From RI-153 sp963752935 (lineage in GTDB: Bacteria > Chloroflexota > Anaerolineae > Caldilineales > Caldilineaceae), in NCBI GenBank assembly GCA_963752935.1, contig CAVWAL010000023.1:558001-622000 (forward strand): 64,000 bases of DNA, written 5' to 3'. Made by a program: the position numbers and the translations under genes. Numbering within the stretch: position 1 is the first letter of the stretch; the number at the start of each line of letters is the position of its first letter. Positions 34,402-41,952 of this stretch are shown in pieces. A model generated the notes under the pieces. That model had not been told where the DNA came from, made no database searches, and saw only the letters and a program-made list of their open reading frames with translations.

Positions 34402-35805
34402 TCATACCGGTTGGTGAACACCCAGATACTGCGCCAAAACGCCGATCACGGGAGTGCTGCCAATATCGTAGCTCACCCATTCGTTGCTGGTGCCCAATCC
34501 ATAGATACAACCACCGAGCACGTAGTCATCCTGCTGCATGGCTTGATCGTACCAGACAAGTTGCTCCATGTACGCGCCCGGCCCCCACAGCCCATAGCCG
34601 TTTTGCGACCAATACTCCTGGAAGTGCTGCCAGCCGCGCGCATCCTGTGGCCCAGGACGACCGGCGCGCACCAGTCCGTCCACGCCCAATTCCGTCATCG
34701 CCAGCGGGAGGACAAGTCCCCTGGGTTTCAAGATCTGATTGTAGACGTGACGATAGCGCAACGTCAACCAACCGGTGTCCTGTGCGCCGACGCCGGGAGA
34801 CCGGCCTTGCGCTGCGCGCGTGCTCAAATAGTAAAGGGTGGGGGCAGCATACTCGTGCAGGCCCAGCCAGCCGTCGTACTGCTGTGCGGCCTGGATAGCC
34901 GGGATGAAATGCTCCCAAAGTTCAAGCGGTGGTTGACCTGTGCCAAAGTTGCCGATGATGCTGCGAATGCCGTAGTCGGCCAGCAGGCGCACGCGTTCCA
35001 CCTCAAATTCGGCGAGGCGCTTCATTTCTTCGGCGTTGCCGGGCACCGGTTCATTGTAGGCTTCCCAGCCGTCGAACAAGTTTCTACGCGCCGGATCGTT
35101 GGCATAGGGCAGCAGTTGATCGACAAACGCGCGCGCCGTAGGAACCGGATCGATCGACGCCAGCGAGACCTGATCGGTGTGAATCCGCCCAATCAACTGT
35201 GTCCGCGGGGATGCCTGTTTGATCTGCGCCGCAAAATTGGGGTCGAGTTCCAGCGTCTTCACTATGCTGATGCTGCCGGTGTCAAGCAGGGTAAAGAGTT
35301 GGGGATCGTTGCGTTCCACGTGAACACCCAATTTGCTGGGCGGCCCAGGCGGAAACGGTGTGGCGATCGGGGTGGGCGTTGGCGGCGGCGCAGATGTCGC
35401 CGTGGCCGGCGCCTTGACCGGTGTTGGTTCGATCCTCGGCTCGGGCGTGGCGCGTGGAACACTCGATTGAATATTGGGCAAAAAGGACGTGTACTGTTCC
35501 GGCGTCGATGTGGGCAGTGGTGAGCGCGGCGTCTGTGTCGGTGTGGGGGTGGGCTCTGGTTGGCGGCTACAGGCCGCGGCTAGTAACCCTACCCCTGCGG
35601 CGACGCCGCGTAGAAAACGGCGACGACTCCACGGCGCTTTGTCGAGATTAGAAATCAGTTCGCCTTCTATGTGCGGGAGTTCAGGCCTGGTTGGCTGCAA
35701 CTCACCGAGAGAGGCCTCTGCTTCGTTCGATTGGAGCGGGGAAATCTTCCCGTTGATCTGACTTGCGGTGGTATCCTCGTAACTGTTTCTGGTTTCATCC
35801 GTCAT
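34402..35805 (-). CDS. Secreted glycosidase-like lipoprotein with Tat signal (clan GH-A-like)
   Basis: 467 residues. The first 60 are cytosolic and acidic, followed by SRRRFLRGVAAGVGLLAAACS, a twin-arginine signal with a lipobox Cys at 79; then a Pro/Thr linker (about 80-170) and a barrel domain (about 178-467). Candidate catalytic residues are the Glu in WEAYNEP and the Glu in MTELGVDG, in the positions of acid/base and nucleophile of clan GH-A. Other landmarks are GRIHTDQVSLAS, GIRSIIGNFGTG and GLHEYAAP. A TATAGT box lies six bases before the ATG, so the mRNA may be leaderless. Substrate unknown. An unusually long n-region precedes the Tat motif. Confidence 0.85.
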   Translation of the reverse strand: MTDETRNSYEDTTASQINGKISPLQSNEAEASLGELQPTRPELPHIEGELISNLDKAPWSRRRFLRGVAAGVGLLAAACSRQPEPTPTPTQTPRSPLPTSTPEQYTSFLPNIQSSVPRATPEPRIEPTPVKAPATATSAPPPTPTPIATPFPPGPPSKLGVHVERNDPQLFTLLDTGSISIVKTLELDPNFAAQIKQASPRTQLIGRIHTDQVSLASIDPVPTARAFVDQLLPYANDPARRNLFDGWEAYNEPVPGNAEEMKRLAEFEVERVRLLADYGIRSIIGNFGTGQPPLELWEHFIPAIQAAQQYDGWLGLHEYAAPTLYYLSTRAAQGRSPGVGAQDTGWLTLRYRHVYNQILKPRGLVLPLAMTELGVDGLVRAGRPGPQDARGWQHFQEYWSQNGYGLWGPGAYMEQLVWYDQAMQQDDYVLGGCIYGLGTSNEWVSYDIGSTPVIGVLAQYLGVHQPV

Positions 35806-35811
35806 AGCTGT

Positions 35812-35841
35812 ACTATACCATCGACCAAAATCGCAGCCCAA
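35812..35841 (-). promoter_or_regulatory. Promoter abutting the glycosidase start (possible leaderless mRNA)
   Basis: On the minus strand TTGGGC (35836-35841), an 18-base spacer and TATAGT (35812-35817) end six bases before the ATG at 35805. No ribosome binding site is present. Confidence 0.5.
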
Positions 35842-35923
35842 ATTGAAGTTCTGTCACTAACTTTGGGGTCAATGTCATCATCTGCTATGGTTTTGGCAAA
35901 AATCGTACCGTGGATCACATTCA

Positions 35924-35952
35924 TTGAGATCGGTCTGGTTAACACTGATAGT
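35924..35952 (+). promoter_or_regulatory. Putative promoter of the selenoprotein gene
   Basis: TTGAGA (35924-35929), 17 bases, GATAGT (35947-35952). The expected start lies about 46 bases before the ATG at 36006. The -10 box is imperfect, but the position fits well. Confidence 0.45.
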
Positions 35953-36005
35953 CGCAGTTGTTGCAGCATCTACCTTCCACCAACGTCAGGAGCCAGGAGA
36001 TTCCC

Positions 36006-36272
36006 ATGCAAAAGTATGAAGTGAGCATCGAATACTGCGTTCAGTGAAACTACACCCCTCGGGCTGTCCGTGCGGCAACCGATCTATTGGACAATTTCAC
36101 CCCTGCCATTGAAAGCCTCAAACTCATCCCCTCTTCGGGCGGACGCTTTGAGGTGATGGCCAACGACACCCTTGTTTACAGCAAAAAGGCCGAAGGGCGT
36201 CACGCCGAAGACGGCGAGGTCTCGCGTCTCTTCCAGGAAAAGTTAGGCGTCACGCCCAGTCCTAGAAAATAG
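36006..36272 (+). CDS. SelT/SelW/SelH-family selenoprotein with in-frame UGA (selenocysteine 14)
   Basis: 88 residues if UGA at 36045-36047 is read as selenocysteine (U). The N-terminus then is MQKYEVSIEYCVQUNYTPRA, with the redox motif C-x-x-U at residues 11-14. This is the thioredoxin-like Rdx fold. Downstream landmarks fit: residues RFEVMANDTLVYSKKAEGRH after PSSGG, and EVSRLFQEKLGV at the C-terminus. AGGAG lies seven bases upstream of the ATG. The TAG stop is at 36270. A gene finder would report only the part after the UGA, from ATG 36087. The family catalyses thiol redox reactions with glutathione or thioredoxin; the bacterial partner is unknown. No selA, selB, selC or selD gene lies in the window. 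Confidence 0.88.
36059..36082 (+). promoter_or_regulatory. Candidate bacterial SECIS element
   Basis: Counting from the base after UGA, bases 12-15 (UCGG) pair with 32-35 (CCGA), then U18-A30, G19-C29, C21-G28 and C22-G27. An unpaired U at 20 (36067) is bulged out, and the apical loop is GUGC (36070-36073), starting with G and U. A bulged U and a GU in the loop are the features that SelB reads in the E. coli fdhF element, and the loop position (about 23-26 bases past UGA) is within the allowed range. Confidence 0.6.
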
Positions 36273-36290
36273 GGGGCTGTTTACAGCCCC
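36273..36290. terminator. Short hairpin after the selenoprotein gene
   Basis: GGGGCTG, loop TTTA, CAGCCCC begins directly after the stop. It overlaps the last codons of the convergent Nif3-like gene. No T-run is present, so it would be a weak terminator at best. Confidence 0.5.
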
Positions 36291-37033
36291 GTGGGCAGAT
36301 CGATGAACTCGAATTGGATGCCAAAGGCGTCGACTAGATGCTGCCCTAATGCCTGCACACCCACCGTTTCGGATGTGTAATGCCCGCCGTAGATGACGTT
36401 GATGCCGTAGTTGAAGGCGTCATAGTATTGGGCGTGGCTGGTTTCCCCGGTGATGAATGCGTCGCATCCCAATTCGGCGGCCTCTTCGATCTGACGCGCA
36501 CCGAAACCACTGAGGATGCCCACACGGCGGATCTGTGCCGGCCCGTGCGCCAGGACCAGATTGACGTCGCCTACCCGCTCTCGGTAGCGGGTCACCAGAG
36601 CGTCGAGTGTCAACGGTTGCGCCGCCTCGGCCAGGACGGCGAGCGGCACACCGTTGACCTTGCCCCACCAGTTGGATACGGTCAACCCCAAGCGCGCTGC
36701 CAATTGGGCGTTGTTCCCCACTTCCTGGTGTGCATCCAGGGCAAGGTGGGCCGCGTACAGATTGAGATCTGTCTGCATGTAGGCGCGTACCAATCGTCCG
36801 TAGCCGCCGCTCAACTTTTGAGGTGCACCCCAAAAGATGCCGTGATGCACAAGCAGAAGATCGGCGCCGCGTTTCAGCGCCGCCTCTACACTGGGCAGGT
36901 GCGCATCAACGGCGCCCACGATCTTGTTGACCTCGTCTCGGCCCTCGATCTGCAACCCTTGCGGACCATAATCTTTGATCTCGGCGATCTTCAAGTAATC
37001 ATCCAGGTAACGGACAAGTTCAGCGCGCTGCAT
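36281..37033 (-). CDS. Nif3-like dinuclear metal center protein (YbgI/YqfO family)
   Basis: 250 residues of the short type without the CutA-like insertion. Metal-binding motifs are seen: LLVHHGIFW (two His near residue 62), AAHLALDAHQEVGNN (His at about 95), and ITGETSHAQYYDAFNYGINVIYGGHYTSE toward the C-terminus (Glu and His ligands). The protein forms hexameric rings; its reaction is unproven, although it is often labelled GTP cyclohydrolase 1 type 2. AGAGGGAGAA lies upstream. The DUF951 gene lies directly upstream on the same strand, 18 bases away, so they are probably co-transcribed. Confidence 0.92.
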   Translation of the reverse strand: MQRAELVRYLDDYLKIAEIKDYGPQGLQIEGRDEVNKIVGAVDAHLPSVEAALKRGADLLLVHHGIFWGAPQKLSGGYGRLVRAYMQTDLNLYAAHLALDAHQEVGNNAQLAARLGLTVSNWWGKVNGVPLAVLAEAAQPLTLDALVTRYRERVGDVNLVLAHGPAQIRRVGILSGFGARQIEEAAELGCDAFITGETSHAQYYDAFNYGINVIYGGHYTSETVGVQALGQHLVDAFGIQFEFIDLPTGL

Positions 37034-37051
37034 GGGTTCTCCCTCTGTGGT

Positions 37052-37279
37052 TTATAGATTTGAGTCAGCATCTTCCGAGGCGGCGCCACGCTTGACGAAC
37101 TGCTTCACATCCCGGGCGAACTTTCGGCGTGGGGTCAGGACGCGACGGCCACAGGTGCCGCAAACAATCCCAATGTCGGCGCCGATCCGCACAACTTCCC
37201 AATCGGTGCCGCCACAGGGATGGGCTTTGCGCATACGCACCACGTCGCCCACGTAGAGCTTCTCGTTGATCGCCAGCAT
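37052..37279 (-). CDS. DUF951 family small zinc-ribbon-like protein
   Basis: 75 residues with the complete DUF951 pattern: YVGDVVRMRKAHPCGGTDW, VVRIGADIGIVCGTCGRRVLTPR. The C-x-x-C and the PCGG cysteine could bind a metal. Function unknown; in Firmicutes the gene is usually next to DNA replication genes. AAAGGGA lies upstream of the start. Confidence 0.9.
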   Translation of the reverse strand: MLAINEKLYVGDVVRMRKAHPCGGTDWEVVRIGADIGIVCGTCGRRVLTPRRKFARDVKQFVKRGAASEDADSNL

Positions 37280-37298
37280 TCGAATCTCCCTTTCAGCA

Positions 37299-37325
37299 AA
37301 AAGACCGGAGGAGAGCCTCCGGTCT
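37299..37325 (-). terminator. Terminator of the polymer-forming membrane protein gene
   Basis: On the minus strand GACCGGAGG, loop CTCT, CCTCCGGTC, followed by TTTTTG. It lies 40 bases after the stop at 37365 and just before the DUF951 gene. Confidence 0.9.
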
Positions 37326-37364
37326 CATTGTAGGCGATTTCTGTGCCTTTGTGAACCAAAGGGA

Positions 37365-38009
37365 TCAGCCTGCTACCACCGTTGTAGAGCTTTCATCCCG
37401 TCGCGATCCAACCTGAACGGCGCGCATGAGACCGCCCAGCGCAAAGATGAAACTCAACAGGTAAACCAGCCAGCCCAACAGAGGAACGCGCCCTAGCACG
37501 ACGATGAGCAACACGCCGACGAGCATGGCGATCAGCAGGCTGGCCGAACGGTCTGTCTGCTGGATGATGCGCCGGCCTAGCCACACGCCTGTAATGATGG
37601 GGCTGAACGACCAGAGCAGTGCCAGTATCCCAAAAAGAAAGATGAAGATGATCAGCCCCGAGAACCAGCCCCAGAGCAGCCAAACCAAAAAGACGAGAAG
37701 CGCCGACAGGAATGGGATAAAGATCAACAGGATCGCACCCGCCAGCCCAAAGAGACCGGCTGCCACCGGTTCAGCATCGATGACATCGGCAGGACCGGTC
37801 AATGCGGCTGGTGCAAAGTGCAGCAGCAGCCAGCCCAACAGCGCAAACCCAATCAGGATCGACAGCGTACGCAGCAGCCAGCCCAAGAGGCTCACCACTA
37901 CATTAGGAGCATTATCCTCACGCACAGGTTCCTGATAGGTGGCGTCACCGTGCGACAGCGTCCACACCGGCGACCTGTTCGGGCGTCGAGTAGGTAAGCA
38001 GGCCGGCAA
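37365..38009 (-). CDS. C-terminal membrane part of a frameshifted polymer-forming protein
   Basis: The frame carries about 170 residues with five to six membrane helices (VVVSLLGWLLRTLSILIGFALLGWLLLHF, AAGLFGLAGAILLIFIPFLSALLVFLV, PLLGWLVYLLSFIFALGGLMRAV). It has no plausible start of its own: its upstream part overlaps the last 22 codons of the bactofilin-like gene in another frame. In related Chloroflexota the two halves are one protein, a beta-helix domain followed by membrane helices, often ending LGWL. The single-base frame change lies near 37968, around CAGGTCGCCGG. It may be a sequencing error, a pseudogene or a programmed shift. Confidence 0.75.
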   Translation of the reverse strand: MPACLPTRRPNRSPVWTLSHGDATYQEPVREDNAPNVVVSLLGWLLRTLSILIGFALLGWLLLHFAPAALTGPADVIDAEPVAAGLFGLAGAILLIFIPFLSALLVFLVWLLWGWFSGLIIFIFLFGILALLWSFSPIITGVWLGRRIIQQTDRSASLLIAMLVGVLLIVVLGRVPLLGWLVYLLSFIFALGGLMRAVQVGSRRDESSTTVVAG

Positions 38010-38622
38010 CTGCGGCGCTCTCTCTGACAGTCAGCGACTCTGAGTAGATGTCGGCGTTCCCTGTTACCCGTGCACCGAGGACGACGTGGCCCATTCCCAC
38101 AGAAAGATTCCCGCCGATTGAGCCGTCGATGTCACCTTCGGCTGCGGCAATGTAGACATCGCCCCCAATCTGCGCCGAACTGCCCAACCGAACGCCTTGC
38201 TCGATGGTGCGATTGCCTATCTGCAGAGGGATGGCGAAGCCGCCCGGGACAGCACCGCCACCGGCGACAAAGAGGTCATCCTGGATGGTGCCCAGAACGG
38301 TGATCCCGGCGCCGGCTATGCGCACATCGTCGCCGACTGAACCGCGGATGACAAGACTGCCGCCTGCCATGACAACGTCGCCTGTCACCTCGCCGTTGAC
38401 TTCGATGTATCCCCCCGCCGCATATAGATCCCCGTCTACGGTGCCGTCGATGAAGATTTCACTGGCGGTGACGTAGAGATCATCGTTGACAATCTCGCCC
38501 GAAGCCAGCCGATAGACGTCACCGGCGCCGAATTCTGCGGCCACTGCCGCACCCGACAACAAGAGTCCGAACAGCGTAACGAGCGAGAGTGCCACCAGCC
38601 ATCGTCGTTTGTATCGTTTCAT
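37945..38622 (-). CDS. Bactofilin-like (polymer-forming) protein, N-terminal part
   Basis: 225 residues. Signal segment at about 9-28, then a right-handed beta-helix of short repeats: GEIVNDDLYVTASEIFIDGTVDGDLYAAGGYIEVNGEVTGDVVMAGGSL, seen in pieces such as IDGTVDGDL, VNGEVTGDV and VLGTIQDDL. With a signal peptide it is outside the cytoplasm, unlike cytosolic bactofilins. The stop at 37945 comes right after TYSTPEQVAG, where relatives pass into membrane helices; the membrane part follows in a shifted frame. AGGAGA precedes the ATG. Confidence 0.82.
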   Translation of the reverse strand: MKRYKRRWLVALSLVTLFGLLLSGAAVAAEFGAGDVYRLASGEIVNDDLYVTASEIFIDGTVDGDLYAAGGYIEVNGEVTGDVVMAGGSLVIRGSVGDDVRIAGAGITVLGTIQDDLFVAGGGAVPGGFAIPLQIGNRTIEQGVRLGSSAQIGGDVYIAAAEGDIDGSIGGNLSVGMGHVVLGARVTGNADIYSESLTVRESAAVAGLLTYSTPEQVAGVDAVAR

Positions 38623-38692
38623 CGCCTATCTCCTATGTTGTTCTCTTTGTGGTTGGTTGCGGCTATGCACGGCGCCCGTCCACTGCGGTGGC

Positions 38693-39571
38693 TCAGGCCA
38701 GACGCACACCGGCAAAAAGATCGTTTTCCACTCGGCCGGCCATTGGCGCGGGGTAGGCCAACGAGTATTGTTCCTTGCCGGTCAAGCGACGCCGCACGAA
38801 ATTCGGGAAGATGCGTAGGAATGACGGTCCGCCCCCGTATTGGCTGGCGTGCGCGCGGCTGGCCAGTTCCTTTTGATTGGCAAATTGGGTGATGTCTATC
38901 TCGGCGTGGATCGGCATCTCCCACGTGCTGATCTCTTCGAGGTTGATATCCTTATTGCGGCCGACGGCACGCGGGTCTTGCCCCGACAGCTTCATAAAGC
39001 GCACTGCCCACTGCATCAAGCGGCGATCAAAGGCGCGGAAGTAGAGTTTTTGGGGGGCATAAGGAGCGAGCGCAGGATTTTGCCCCTGATAGGTGGGGTT
39101 GCCGGCCTGATAAAACGCCGCGGTTACCGCTTCGCTGAGCCGAATGTGATCAGGATGGCCGTAGCCGCCAAAAGGATCATGGGTGATGATGACTTGCGGG
39201 CGCATGCGCCGCATGTAATCGACCAGTTCCGCCACCAGTTGGCTGATAGGCTGGCGGATCAAGGCACGCGGATGGTCATTGTCGGGGCTGCCGCGCATGC
39301 CGCTGTCGCGAAAGGGCAGATTCCAGATCGTAGTCACATTGAGCAGCAACGCTGCATTGGTCAGCTCTTCCATACGTTCCTGGGCCAGGGTACGTTCGTT
39401 GTCGCGGCGGTGGCTCTCTTCGATCGATCCGGCGTCGCCATCGGTGCCGATGATCACATGTACCTGGGCGCCAGAGGCAGCATATTTGGCGAGCGTGCCG
39501 CCCGGGCCAAAAGTTTCATCATCGGGGTGGGCGAAAACACCGAGCAGTGTAAGTGGTTCCAAAACAGACAA
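38693..39571 (-). CDS. LmbE/PIG-L family deacetylase
   Basis: 292 residues starting with a TTG at 39571, preceded by AGGAGGG five bases upstream; no in-frame ATG gives the full motif. The zinc motif AHPDDE is in LLGVFAHPDDETFGPGGTLA (residues 9-28), and a second metal His is in THDPFGGYGHPDHI. Enzymes of this family remove acetyl groups from N-acetylglucosamine-type substrates, such as in mycothiol, bacillithiol or GPI-like synthesis; the present one belongs to the longer group with GlcNAc-inositol-like length. The partner pathway is not visible here. Confidence 0.9.
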   Translation of the reverse strand: MSVLEPLTLLGVFAHPDDETFGPGGTLAKYAASGAQVHVIIGTDGDAGSIEESHRRDNERTLAQERMEELTNAALLLNVTTIWNLPFRDSGMRGSPDNDHPRALIRQPISQLVAELVDYMRRMRPQVIITHDPFGGYGHPDHIRLSEAVTAAFYQAGNPTYQGQNPALAPYAPQKLYFRAFDRRLMQWAVRFMKLSGQDPRAVGRNKDINLEEISTWEMPIHAEIDITQFANQKELASRAHASQYGGGPSFLRIFPNFVRRRLTGKEQYSLAYPAPMAGRVENDLFAGVRLA

Positions 39572-39600
39572 AAGACCCTCCTAAGAAGAAAGTAACTGGA

Positions 39601-39753
39601 TCATTGCGGATAGGCGGCGATCAGTCGCTGCCATTCCTCATTGTACACCTGTTCCGGCGCATCGATTAGAGAGCCGGTTGCCGATCCCAGCGTGGCGGCC
39701 GTCACTTGAAACTCGGCAATTGAGGGAAGTTTATCATAGGCACAATCGTAGTT
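39601..39753 (-). pseudogene. Short open-frame remnant (C-terminal fragment)
   Basis: The minus strand reads open for 50 codons, ending AEFQVTAATLGSATGS...NEEWQRLIAAYPQ and a TGA at 39601, with a TGA at the upstream side and no ATG or strong ribosome binding site. Composition is protein-like (regular amphipathic end WQRLIAAYPQ). I read it as the tail of a lost gene; it could also be a short gene with an unusual start. Confidence 0.35.
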
Positions 39754-39809
39754 TCAAGAAGGTGACATTATTTGTTGTGACGGTTTCAGAGGCAGATTAT
39801 GCCCGTTGA

Positions 39810-40574
39810 TCAACCTGTGGCCAAACAAGCAGCCAACAACACGCCGGTTTCCACCACCTCGCACAGCGCGCCATAGAGATCGCCGGTCAGCCCACCGCCC
39901 AGCCGCTGCGCCGCCCAGCGCGCCAGGACGATCCCCAGCGCGGGGACAAGCGCGATCCAGGCCGGCATGGGCCAGATCAACATCGCGCCAATCTGTGCTG
40001 CCACAGTGATGACTGTTGCGATCACGATCTGTTGTGATCCCAAGCCCTGGCGCATAAACTGCCCCAAGGAAGAGCCGGGGCGGGCGTAGGGGAAGCGCTG
40101 CGCCGCCCAGACCAGCATCCAGCGTCCCCACATCGGCGCCAGGATCAGCGCGGGCAAGGCCAGATCCGAGCGCGTTAGTTGGGCGAGTAACACCCACTTC
40201 ATGCCCACCAGCCAGAGCAGGCCGACGATGCCGAAGGCGCCGGGATGCACATCTTTGAGGATTTCGAGCCGCCGCGGTACGTCCACGGCGGCAAAGAGGG
40301 CGTCGCAGCTATCGGCGAGGCCGTCGAGGTGCAGCGCCCCGCTGATGAGGATCCAGGCGCCGAGGATAAGGCCGGCCACTACTGCCGCATTGAGTGGCGT
40401 CCAGGAGAGCGCCCATTCCACTGGGGTGAGGATCGCCCCGATCAGTAAGCCCACAAGGGGATACCACGCAAAAGCGCGACCCGGGATCGTCGGGTCGCGC
40501 TCGAATTCCTGGGTGGGGAGCGGCGAGAGCGGCAGTGTTGTCAGGAAAGTGACGGCGGCGCGAAAGAGTTTCAT
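39810..40574 (-). CDS. cobS: Adenosylcobinamide-GDP ribazoletransferase (cobalamin synthase)
   Basis: 254-residue membrane enzyme that joins adenosylcobinamide-GDP with alpha-ribazole, the last assembly step of cobalamin before dephosphorylation. Family motifs: FAWYPLVGLLIGAI near residue 34 and HLDGLADSCDAL near 82 (Asp-rich, Mg-binding), LEILKDVHPGAFGIVG and WGRWMLVWA. About six membrane helices. The start overlaps the mltG stop by ATGA, so the two are translationally coupled. Other B12 genes are not in the window, but a B12-dependent mutase subunit is at 10.7 kb. AGGGG precedes the ATG. Confidence 0.94.
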   Translation of the reverse strand: MKLFRAAVTFLTTLPLSPLPTQEFERDPTIPGRAFAWYPLVGLLIGAILTPVEWALSWTPLNAAVVAGLILGAWILISGALHLDGLADSCDALFAAVDVPRRLEILKDVHPGAFGIVGLLWLVGMKWVLLAQLTRSDLALPALILAPMWGRWMLVWAAQRFPYARPGSSLGQFMRQGLGSQQIVIATVITVAAQIGAMLIWPMPAWIALVPALGIVLARWAAQRLGGGLTGDLYGALCEVVETGVLLAACLATG

Positions 40575-41749
40575 TGCCCCTGTTGGTAGCGCTGCACATT
40601 GGCGACGTGCTCATCCCAGGTTTCGGCGAAGACATGCGCACCGCTGCCATCAGGCGTAGCGACGAAGTAGAGGTAGGCATGCTGATCCGGATAGAGGACG
40701 GCGCGGATCGATTCCAACCCTGGGCTGGCGATAGGGCCAGGGGGGATGCCGGGGTAGAGGTAGGTGTTGTAAGGGCTGGCAACCTCCCCATACTCTTCCA
40801 GGGTGACCGGTGTTTTCCACCATTGGTCCGCGGCATCCTGATAGCCCATGGCGTACTGCACGGTGGGATCAGCTTCGAGTTTCATGCCCAAATCCAACCG
40901 GTTGAGGTAGACAGCCGCAATGGCAGGTCGTTCCTGGGCGACGACGGCCTCGCGTTCGACGATGCTGGCGATGATGAGCACGGCGTAGAGATCGAGTTCG
41001 CTGCTCCCTTCGGCAATGGCTTTTTCGTAGAGTGGCATCACTTGTTCGGCGAAACTGTCGAGTTGGCGACGGATCAGATCATCGGGTTGAGGATCCTGGG
41101 CCGGGAGTTCGTAGGTGTTGGGAAACAGGTAGCCTTCTAGCGAGGTGCCAAGCGGCCGTGTGGCTAAAAAGGGAAAAGCTTCAAGATCAAAATCGCCTGT
41201 TTCGGCAAGTTGCCGGTAGAGCGCGCCATCCAGGAGTTCGGCGTCTGTCAGATAATCAGCGGTCTGCTCCAGTCGCCATCCTTCGGGGATGGTGATGCGA
41301 ATGGCCTGGATGCGGGCATCTTGCAGCACGTCGGCGATTTCCACAACCGTCATGGCGGGGCTGAGGCTGAACGAGCCGGCTTCGAGTTGTTGGGCGATGC
41401 CGTTGCCGCGCACGTACGCCTCAAAGAGTTGGGCGTCGGCGATGATGCCTTCTGTCTGCAACTTCTGGGCAATGGTGCGCGCCGTCATGCCCGGGGCCAC
41501 TTCAAAGGCCACGGGTTCACCCTGCGCGTCAAGGGGCACCGTCAACGCGGCCCGGTTGTTCTGCAAGTAGACTTCCATCATGGGGTCTTGTGTGCAGCCG
41601 GCGGTGAAGAAGAGGACGAGGAGGGCGATCCATACGAGGGGTGAGGGGCGAAGCACAAGGGAACGCCGTATGCCCCGGGCAAGTCGCAGCCGGCAGCCCA
41701 CCCCTCGCCCTTGGCTTTGGGATTTCAAAGATTGAATACTTCTACGCAT
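40571..41749 (-). CDS. mltG: Endolytic transglycosylase MltG-like (YceG)
   Basis: 392 residues from 41749 (AGGAGA upstream; frame open 53 codons further but over repeat B). A membrane anchor occurs at about residues 35-51 with a Cys (FFTAGC), so it could be a lipoprotein. A LysM-like part (FEVAPGMTARTIAQKLQTEGII) is followed by the YceG catalytic domain with the acidic residue in IIASIVEREAVVAQERPAIAAVYLNRL, LEADPTVQYAMG and SPYNTYLYPGIPPGPIASPG. MltG cuts nascent glycan strands and sets their length. Co-transcribed with cobS. Confidence 0.93.
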   Translation of the reverse strand: MRRSIQSLKSQSQGRGVGCRLRLARGIRRSLVLRPSPLVWIALLVLFFTAGCTQDPMMEVYLQNNRAALTVPLDAQGEPVAFEVAPGMTARTIAQKLQTEGIIADAQLFEAYVRGNGIAQQLEAGSFSLSPAMTVVEIADVLQDARIQAIRITIPEGWRLEQTADYLTDAELLDGALYRQLAETGDFDLEAFPFLATRPLGTSLEGYLFPNTYELPAQDPQPDDLIRRQLDSFAEQVMPLYEKAIAEGSSELDLYAVLIIASIVEREAVVAQERPAIAAVYLNRLDLGMKLEADPTVQYAMGYQDAADQWWKTPVTLEEYGEVASPYNTYLYPGIPPGPIASPGLESIRAVLYPDQHAYLYFVATPDGSGAHVFAETWDEHVANVQRYQQGQ

Positions 41750-41775
41750 TGTATGTCTCCTACTACTACGGTGCA

Positions 41776-41897
41776 GCGGCGAGGAACGCCGAAAGCGTGA
41801 TTTGATCGGTAGGGGCGCTGCTTGCTGCGCCCACAGTGTGCCGGGCGCAGCAAGCAGCGCCCCTACGAATTGCCAGTCACTTGACCGTTGACACGAT
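41776..41897 (+). repeat. Repeat family B copy (B3)
   Basis: The core palindrome is at 41809-41866. Left flank GAGGAACGCCGAAAGCGTGA and right flank GAATTGCCAGTCACTTGACC are shared with B1 (inverse). The 10-base centre is ACAGTGTGCC, the opposite direction from B2 when the flanks are aligned. Confidence 0.78.
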
Positions 41898-41952
41898 ACT
41901 ACCGTCACTGAGCCCGACAGAGAAGCCGAGCAGTTGGCCTGTTCGCCCCAAT

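Noticed and set aside
36087..36272. A 61-codon gene starting after the UGA
   Set aside because: It lacks a ribosome binding site and would remove the redox motif; the full reading frame from 36006 with UGA as selenocysteine explains the sequence better.
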